Positions 6,001 through 10,796 of a DNA stretch of 10,796 nt are shown here, piece by piece. Origin of the DNA: Rubrobacter sp. (GTDB lineage: Bacteria > Actinomycetota > Rubrobacteria > Rubrobacterales > Rubrobacteraceae); the NCBI GenBank assembly GCA_016781775.1, contig JADDPR010000129.1, positions 1 to 10,796 on the forward strand, written 5' to 3'. The notes beneath the pieces were generated by a model. It searched no databases. It was not told the origin of the DNA and saw only the letters and a list, made by a program, of their open reading frames with translations. Made by a program: the position numbers and the translations under genes. The first letter of the stretch is position 1. Every line of letters begins with the position of its first letter.

Positions 6001-8244
6001 TTAACTCCGGCGCCAGCGTTTTATCGACCAGCCGCGCTCCTTGGCCGCCTTCTCGAGCCGGCCATCGGGGTTCACGACCACCGGGTTACCGACGGCTTCG
6101 AGCATCGGCAGGTCGGAGATGGAGTCGGCGTAGGCGTAGGAGCGCGAGAGGTCGAGGCCGCGCTTGCGGGCGAACGAGGCGAGCATCCGGGCGCGCGCCT
6201 CGCCCGCGACCGGGGCGCCCGAGAGCTCGCCGGTGAACACGCCGTCCTCCTCCTCGAGCTTCGCGGAGAGGACGTCGTCGGCAAGGTCCTTGAAAGGCTC
6301 CAGCACGAAGTCCAGCGCACCCGAGAGAAGGACTATGCGGTGTCCGGCCTCCCTGTGCTTCCTCAACTCCTCTATGGCGCCGGGGAAGAGGCGGTTCAGG
6401 GTGTAGCCGGCGAAGCTCTCCTTGCCCAGAGAGCGGGCGCGGGCGGGCTTCCAGCCCTTGTAGCTCTTGTAGAAGGCGCGGTTGAAGTGGGTCCGGCTGA
6501 TCTTGTCCAAAGCCCAGTAGTACGGCACCTTCGCGAGGATGGAGGCGGCGAAGAGGGGCTTCTTCGCGGCGGAAAGCTCGCGCATCCTCATCCACGCGTA
6601 GTAGGAGACGACGTTGGATTTTACGAGCGTGCCGTCCACGTCGAAGATCGCCGCGACCTCGCCGGGCTTCTCCTCGCGGCCCTTGCCGCGCTTCTTGCGG
6701 CCGGGCTTCTGGGTGATAGCGGGCAGGTGCGTCTCCTGCAGCCACTCCTTCCAGTCGACCTCGGCGATGTCGAACGGGAAGACCTCCCGGTCCTCCTCGG
6801 GGAGGGCGCGGTAGAGCTCGTAGGTGCGCCTCGCGGAGAACGTGCTCTTCATGTCCCCGTAGTCGCCGTAGATGCGGATAAAGTAGTAGCTCATCCTGGA
6901 ACGCTTGTCGGCCCGTGCGATCCTGCCGCGCAGGTCGGTCTTCGCGTGCCCCTCCGGCATCCTCGCCACCAGCGCCCCCGCGACCTTGAGGCCCGTGAGC
7001 TCGGCCTTCAGAAGCCTCTCGACCCGCTTTCTCCCCGGGAAGCTCCACTCCGGCACGGGGATGGGACGCCCCCCCGAATCGCGCAGAGGATTCTCCAGAA
7101 AAAAGTCGCGGACGTTCTCGTAGAACTCACGGTAGCGGATCGGGTTGCGCTCCCCCGAGGCTACCTGGTAGACCTCCGGGCTCTCCGGGCGCCGGACGGC
7201 CGCGGCGATGATGGCGTTCACGACGTGGTCGACCGGGACGATGTCCACGATGCTCCGGGGATCGCCGGGGAACTCGCGCAGGATGCCGCGGGCGAAGGAC
7301 ATGATTATGGGGTCCGCCATACGAGAACCCTGGATCCAACCGGGGTAAGGCTCCCGCAAAGAGCTCTCGATGATCGCCGGCCGCAGGATGACGAGCGGCA
7401 GGTCCCCCCGCTCCTCCAACACCCGCCGCTCGGCAAGCGACTTGGTGAACGTGTAGACGTCCTGCCACCCGAGCTCCCGCGCCCGCTCGTTCCCCCGCTC
7501 CACGAGCCGATCCTTGACCCAGGAACGCCTGAGGATCTCGGTCCTCTCGGCGACCTCGTCCTCCTCCCCGACGAGGCCGAGCTCCCGGCGAGCCTCGTCC
7601 CGAAAGCGCCTGGTGAGGCTCTTCTCCCTCGAAGCCTCCTCGACCTCCCGCACGATCCCGCTCAGGCGCGAGACCTCGCCCCTGGGCTCGATCCGCTTCC
7701 CGTTCGGCGTGAGCTCGCCCGGCGGCTCCTCGGGGATGAGGCCCGGCTTCGTCCCCGCGACGTACGAGGTCGAGACGTGCATGAAGAGGGGCTTCTTCTC
7801 CCAGGACCGGGCGAGGGTTAGGAGGCCCAGAGTCCCCCGCACGTTGGAGTCGACGGCGGCGTCGAGCGGAGCGTCGAAGACGACGGAGGCCGCGGAGTGG
7901 ATCACCACGTCCACCTCCCGCGAGAGTTCCCCCAGGTCCTCGGCGCCGAGCCCCAGAGACTCCGAATGCACGTCGCCTTCCAGCACGCGGACCTTCTCGG
8001 AGACGTAGCCCTCGAACTCCTCCCCAAGCTCCTTGCGCAGCCCCTTGAAGGCCGCGGAGCCTAGGACGTCCTTCTCGAACCTCTCCCTCGCCCCTTGCGT
8101 GCGGGAGGGGCGCACGATCAGGTACAGCCGCCCCAGCGTGGGCAGGCTCCTGAGCATCTTCTCGACGAGCGCGGTCCCGAGAAACCCGGTCCCCCCCGTC
8201 AGGAGGACGGACTTCCCCCGGTAGGCCTCAACGAGCACGTACAT
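6001..8244 (-). CDS. Fatty acyl-CoA reductase fused to HAD-IB phosphatase
   Basis: A two-domain protein of 747 residues. Residues 10-350 are an extended short-chain reductase of the fatty acyl-CoA reductase (Male-sterility/NAD_binding_4) type. The NAD(P)-binding T-G-G-T-G-F-L-G is at 16-23, S-T-S-Y-V at 158-162, the catalytic Y264-x3-K268 sits in G-W-Q-D-V-Y-T-F-T-K, and the family mark E-P-Y-P-G-W-I is at 298-304. Residues 351-505 form a helical region that includes a possible Y-Y-F-I-R-I-Y-G-D-Y membrane-contact patch. A very basic linker (513-526) leads to a HAD-IB domain: D535-V-D537-G-T, L-L-S-G-A at 639-643 and Y-A-D-S-I-S-D-L-P-M-L with D707 and D711. All key residues of both domains are intact. 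The first domain should reduce a fatty acyl thioester to aldehyde or alcohol; the second should hydrolyse a phosphate monoester, target unknown. It overlaps plsY by 17 bases, and GGGGGG lies shortly before its ATG. Confidence 0.93.
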   Translation of the reverse strand: MYVLVEAYRGKSVLLTGGTGFLGTALVEKMLRSLPTLGRLYLIVRPSRTQGARERFEKDVLGSAAFKGLRKELGEEFEGYVSEKVRVLEGDVHSESLGLGAEDLGELSREVDVVIHSAASVVFDAPLDAAVDSNVRGTLGLLTLARSWEKKPLFMHVSTSYVAGTKPGLIPEEPPGELTPNGKRIEPRGEVSRLSGIVREVEEASREKSLTRRFRDEARRELGLVGEEDEVAERTEILRRSWVKDRLVERGNERARELGWQDVYTFTKSLAERRVLEERGDLPLVILRPAIIESSLREPYPGWIQGSRMADPIIMSFARGILREFPGDPRSIVDIVPVDHVVNAIIAAAVRRPESPEVYQVASGERNPIRYREFYENVRDFFLENPLRDSGGRPIPVPEWSFPGRKRVERLLKAELTGLKVAGALVARMPEGHAKTDLRGRIARADKRSRMSYYFIRIYGDYGDMKSTFSARRTYELYRALPEEDREVFPFDIAEVDWKEWLQETHLPAITQKPGRKKRGKGREEKPGEVAAIFDVDGTLVKSNVVSYYAWMRMRELSAAKKPLFAASILAKVPYYWALDKISRTHFNRAFYKSYKGWKPARARSLGKESFAGYTLNRLFPGAIEELRKHREAGHRIVLLSGALDFVLEPFKDLADDVLSAKLEEEDGVFTGELSGAPVAGEARARMLASFARKRGLDLSRSYAYADSISDLPMLEAVGNPVVVNPDGRLEKAAKERGWSIKRWRRS

Positions 8245-8839
8245 TCTTCCCCCCAGCCTTCTCCCCGATCTTGCGCTCCGTCCCGTTCAGGAGGGCGCGC
8301 GCGTTCTCCCTGTGCCTGTAAAGGACGAGCGCCCCGCCGACCACCGTGTACACGACGTACGGCCACGGCTGCCCGGTGAGCAAGAAGACGAACGGGCTCA
8401 GTACCATCACGGCGATGGCGCCCAGGGAGGTGTACTTCCCTATAAACACCACGATCCACCAGAACGCGAAGAGCGCGAGGCCCACGACGGGCGCCAGCGC
8501 GATCGAGGTTCCCGCCCCCGTCGCGACCCCCTTGCCCCCCTTGAACCCCAGGAACACGGGCCAGCAGTGCCCAACCACGGCCGCGAGCGCGACCGCCGCC
8601 ACGACCCAGTCGTTTGTCGTCAGGTAACGCGCCAGGAGCACCGGGACGAAGCCCTTCAGCATGTCCCCGACCATCGTGATGATGGCCGCTCCCTTGCCCG
8701 CGGTCCTCAGGACGTTCGCCATCCCGATGTTCCCGCTCCCCGCGCGCCGAACGTCCACCCCGTAGGCACGCCCCGCGATGAGCCCCGTCGGCACGGAGCC
8801 CAAAAGATAGCCGCCCAGAAGCAGAAGAACGCCCAGCAT
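8228..8839 (-). CDS. plsY: Acyl-phosphate:glycerol-3-phosphate acyltransferase PlsY
   Basis: An integral membrane protein of 203 residues with about five hydrophobic segments. It transfers the acyl group of acyl-phosphate to glycerol-3-phosphate, giving lysophosphatidate, the first step of phospholipid synthesis. All three PlsY motifs are present: G-S-G-N-I-G-M-A-N-V-L-R at 34-45, G-H-C-W-P-V-F-L-G-F-K-G-G-K-G at 90-104, and H-R-E-N-A-R-A-L-L-N-G-T-E near the C-terminus. In motif 1 the usual A-T before N is M-A here. The hydrophilic tail (K-I-G-E-K-A-G-G-K) should be cytosolic. There is no Shine-Dalgarno before ATG 8839; a -10 element lies 7 bases upstream, which suggests a leaderless mRNA. 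It is the first gene of the five-gene minus-strand run. The acyl-phosphate supplier PlsX is not in the window. Confidence 0.96.
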   Translation of the reverse strand: MLGVLLLLGGYLLGSVPTGLIAGRAYGVDVRRAGSGNIGMANVLRTAGKGAAIITMVGDMLKGFVPVLLARYLTTNDWVVAAVALAAVVGHCWPVFLGFKGGKGVATGAGTSIALAPVVGLALFAFWWIVVFIGKYTSLGAIAVMVLSPFVFLLTGQPWPYVVYTVVGGALVLYRHRENARALLNGTERKIGEKAGGKNVRAR

Positions 8840-8846
8840 GGCGGCA

Positions 8847-8852
8847 AGTATA
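8847..8852 (-). promoter_or_regulatory. -10 element of a probably leaderless plsY promoter
   Basis: On the minus strand TATACT (8852-8847) matches the TATAAT consensus at 5 of 6 positions and ends 7 bases before the plsY ATG at 8839. Transcription should start at or beside the A of the ATG. The lack of any Shine-Dalgarno agrees with a leaderless mRNA, common in actinobacteria. A -35 element at 17 bp is poor (CTGTCC). Confidence 0.6.
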
Positions 8853-8980
8853 GCTTACGGGTTGTGGGCGGACAGCACCCCGCCGGCCGAAGCCTCGAGC
8901 GCGCAAAACACTCGCCACAACCGCCGAAACGAGACGCCGAAGCCGAAAACTACTCGCCGATGATGCAAGAATGCAGACAT

Positions 8981-9020
8981 GGACCCGGCGTCCCGGCTTA
9001 CGGAGGTCCCGGCGTCGCGG
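8981..9020 (+). repeat. Imperfect 16-bp direct repeat, 24-bp period
   Basis: GGACCCGGCGTCCCGG (8981-8996) and GGTCCCGGCGTCGCGG (9005-9020) agree at 14 of 16 positions. An inverted copy of the CGGCGTC core lies at 8933-8939. Placement 22-61 bases upstream of the DAHP synthase -35 element suits a regulator binding on one face of the helix. In a GC-rich region chance similarity is possible, so this is a candidate operator only. Confidence 0.35.
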
Positions 9021-9041
9021 GCGCTCCTATGGGGCCGGTTC

Positions 9042-9069
9042 TTGACGCCTCGTGTGCGCCCGTTAAACT
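9042..9069 (+). promoter_or_regulatory. Sigma-70-like promoter of the DAHP synthase gene
   Basis: TTGACG (9042-9047, 5 of 6 to consensus), a 16-base spacer and TAAACT (9064-9069, 4 of 6) face the DAHP synthase gene. Predicted transcription start is about 9076, giving a leader of about 88 bases. Confidence 0.6.
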
Positions 9070-9077
9070 GGTGCAAA

Positions 9078-9126
9078 CGGGGTGGACCCCGCTCTTATCA
9101 AGCGGCAGGGGTGTTTGGGCCTCTGC
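9078..9126 (+). promoter_or_regulatory. Two hairpins in the DAHP synthase leader
   Basis: The first hairpin is CGGGG (9078-9082), loop TGGA and CCCCG (9087-9091). The second is GCAGGGG (9105-9111), an 8-base loop and CCTCTGC (9120-9126), with one G-U pair in a 7-bp stem. Neither is followed by a T-run, and I find no leader peptide rich in aromatic codons, so a classical attenuator is not supported. They may only affect mRNA stability or start-site access. Confidence 0.35.
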
Positions 9127-9163
9127 TTCCGTGGCGTTCAGGCGAAGACAGGAGAAAACAGAG

Positions 9164-10447
<1,284 letters not shown>

Positions 10448-10594
10448 ACCCTCCGTGACTCGGCCGACGCGGGGCCGACGCCCTCCACAGCCAGGGATCG
10501 CTCCGCGTCGGGACGACACTACCCTCCGGGGGTCGGGTACCACACGGACCCACGAGGAGTCCATCGGGGGTAGCTCCTATTTCCCTCTCTGATC
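10448..10594. other. Short intergenic gap between convergent genes
   Basis: Apart from the right arm of the hairpin above, the gap has an 8-bp direct repeat GCCGACGC (about 10463-10482) and a weak inverted repeat AGGAG/CTCCT (10555-10559 and 10574-10578, 14-base loop). I see no coding sequence. Confidence 0.3.
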
Positions 10595-10796
10595 CTAGGC
10601 GTACGCTGCGGCGGACTCCGCTCCCAGGACGAGCAGGTAGACGCTCGTAAACAGGAAGCCCGCGATGGGCCAGGCGGCGAAGCTCTCGACGAAGTGAGCC
10701 ACGAGTGCCGCCGCACCTATGGCGCACCCCACGGAGAAGAAGTGGAAGCTCCCCCATATCAGACGGGCCTCGCCCGTCTCCCCGTCGAAATGCTTG
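10595..10796 (-). CDS. Membrane protein, C-terminal part only (partial)
   Basis: The last 66 codons of a gene entering from the right edge, ending at TAG (10597-10595). The visible protein begins K-H-F-D-G-E-T-G-E-A-R and has two hydrophobic spans: F-F-S-V-G-C-A-I-G-A-A-A-L-V-A and W-P-I-A-G-F-L-F-T-S-V-Y-L-L-V-L. It ends A-E-S-A-A-A-Y-A. Third codon positions are mostly G or C, and the pattern of two membrane helices with a charged start is coherent, so this is the real frame among several open on this strand. I do not recognise the family; too little is in the window. It is convergent with the DAHP synthase gene. Confidence 0.75.
   Translation of the reverse strand, partial: KHFDGETGEARLIWGSFHFFSVGCAIGAAALVAHFVESFAAWPIAGFLFTSVYLLVLGAESAAAYA

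Larger units (their letters stand above)
8840..9163. other. Divergent regulatory region, plsY / DAHP synthase
   Basis: These 324 bases separate two genes read in opposite directions. I see no coding frame with family-like residues. The region holds the plsY -10 element at its left end, a pair of imperfect 16-bp direct repeats in the middle, a sigma-70-like promoter for the DAHP synthase gene, and about 88 bases of leader with two small hairpins. The right-hand leader ends with GGAG (9151-9154), 9 bases before the DAHP synthase ATG. Confidence 0.6.

Noticed and set aside
6340..7821. Long open frame (493 codons) opposite the reductase-phosphatase gene
   Set aside because: Mirror of a gene with intact catalytic motifs on the other strand; composition is that of a shadow frame.
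9078..9126. Transcription attenuator or T-box in the DAHP synthase leader
   Set aside because: No leader peptide with repeated aromatic codons, no T-box sequence and no T-run after the hairpins.
8312..9163. Upstream extension of the DAHP synthase frame, opposite plsY
   Set aside because: It is the complement of plsY and then non-coding DNA; residues are low-complexity and the ribosome site is at 9151.
10463..10482. GCCGACGC direct repeat as an attachment site
   Set aside because: Only 8 bp in GC-rich DNA, with no integrase or tRNA nearby.

Overview
The window is high-GC bacterial DNA with tightly packed genes. Gene content and protein style suggest an actinobacterium, probably Rubrobacter or a relative; this is inference, because there is no rRNA or other marker here. 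It contains no tRNA, rRNA, CRISPR array, insertion sequence or integrase that I can see.

Left part (1-2404) looks accessory. A minus-strand toxin-antitoxin pair runs off the left edge: an AbrB/MazE-like antitoxin (40-261) and the first codons of a PIN-domain toxin. Next comes a decayed, unidentified gene remnant (about 399-677). A plus-strand cluster of three follows: two tandem DUF488 proteins (713-1270 and 1210-1647) and a protein resembling the 'dual OB' family (1655-2404). The second DUF488 gene has no ATG, GTG or TTG that would yield the whole domain. A strong Shine-Dalgarno instead points at an ACG codon.

Middle part (2450-8839) is one minus-strand run of five genes with short gaps or overlaps. 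In transcription order these are plsY (acyl-phosphate:glycerol-3-phosphate acyltransferase), a fatty acyl-CoA reductase fused to a HAD-IB phosphatase, a zinc-dependent MDR alcohol dehydrogenase, a YiiM-like MOSC protein and a divergent LarA-family nickel-pincer enzyme homologue. A good -10 hexamer lies 7 nt before the plsY ATG, suggesting a leaderless transcript. The first three genes could link phospholipid synthesis with fatty aldehyde or alcohol formation.

Right part (8840-10796): a divergent regulatory region of about 320 bp separates plsY from a DAHP synthase gene (9164-10447), the entry enzyme of the shikimate pathway. That protein joins an N-terminal ferredoxin-like domain, of the kind found in type I-beta enzymes, to a complete AroG/AroF-type I-alpha catalytic domain. 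A strong hairpin encloses its stop codon. The window ends with the 3' end of a minus-strand membrane protein gene.

The best leads are the DUF488-DUF488-dual-OB module with its ACG start, the chimeric DAHP synthase, the reductase-phosphatase fusion next to plsY, and the LarA homologue that lacks one expected catalytic histidine.
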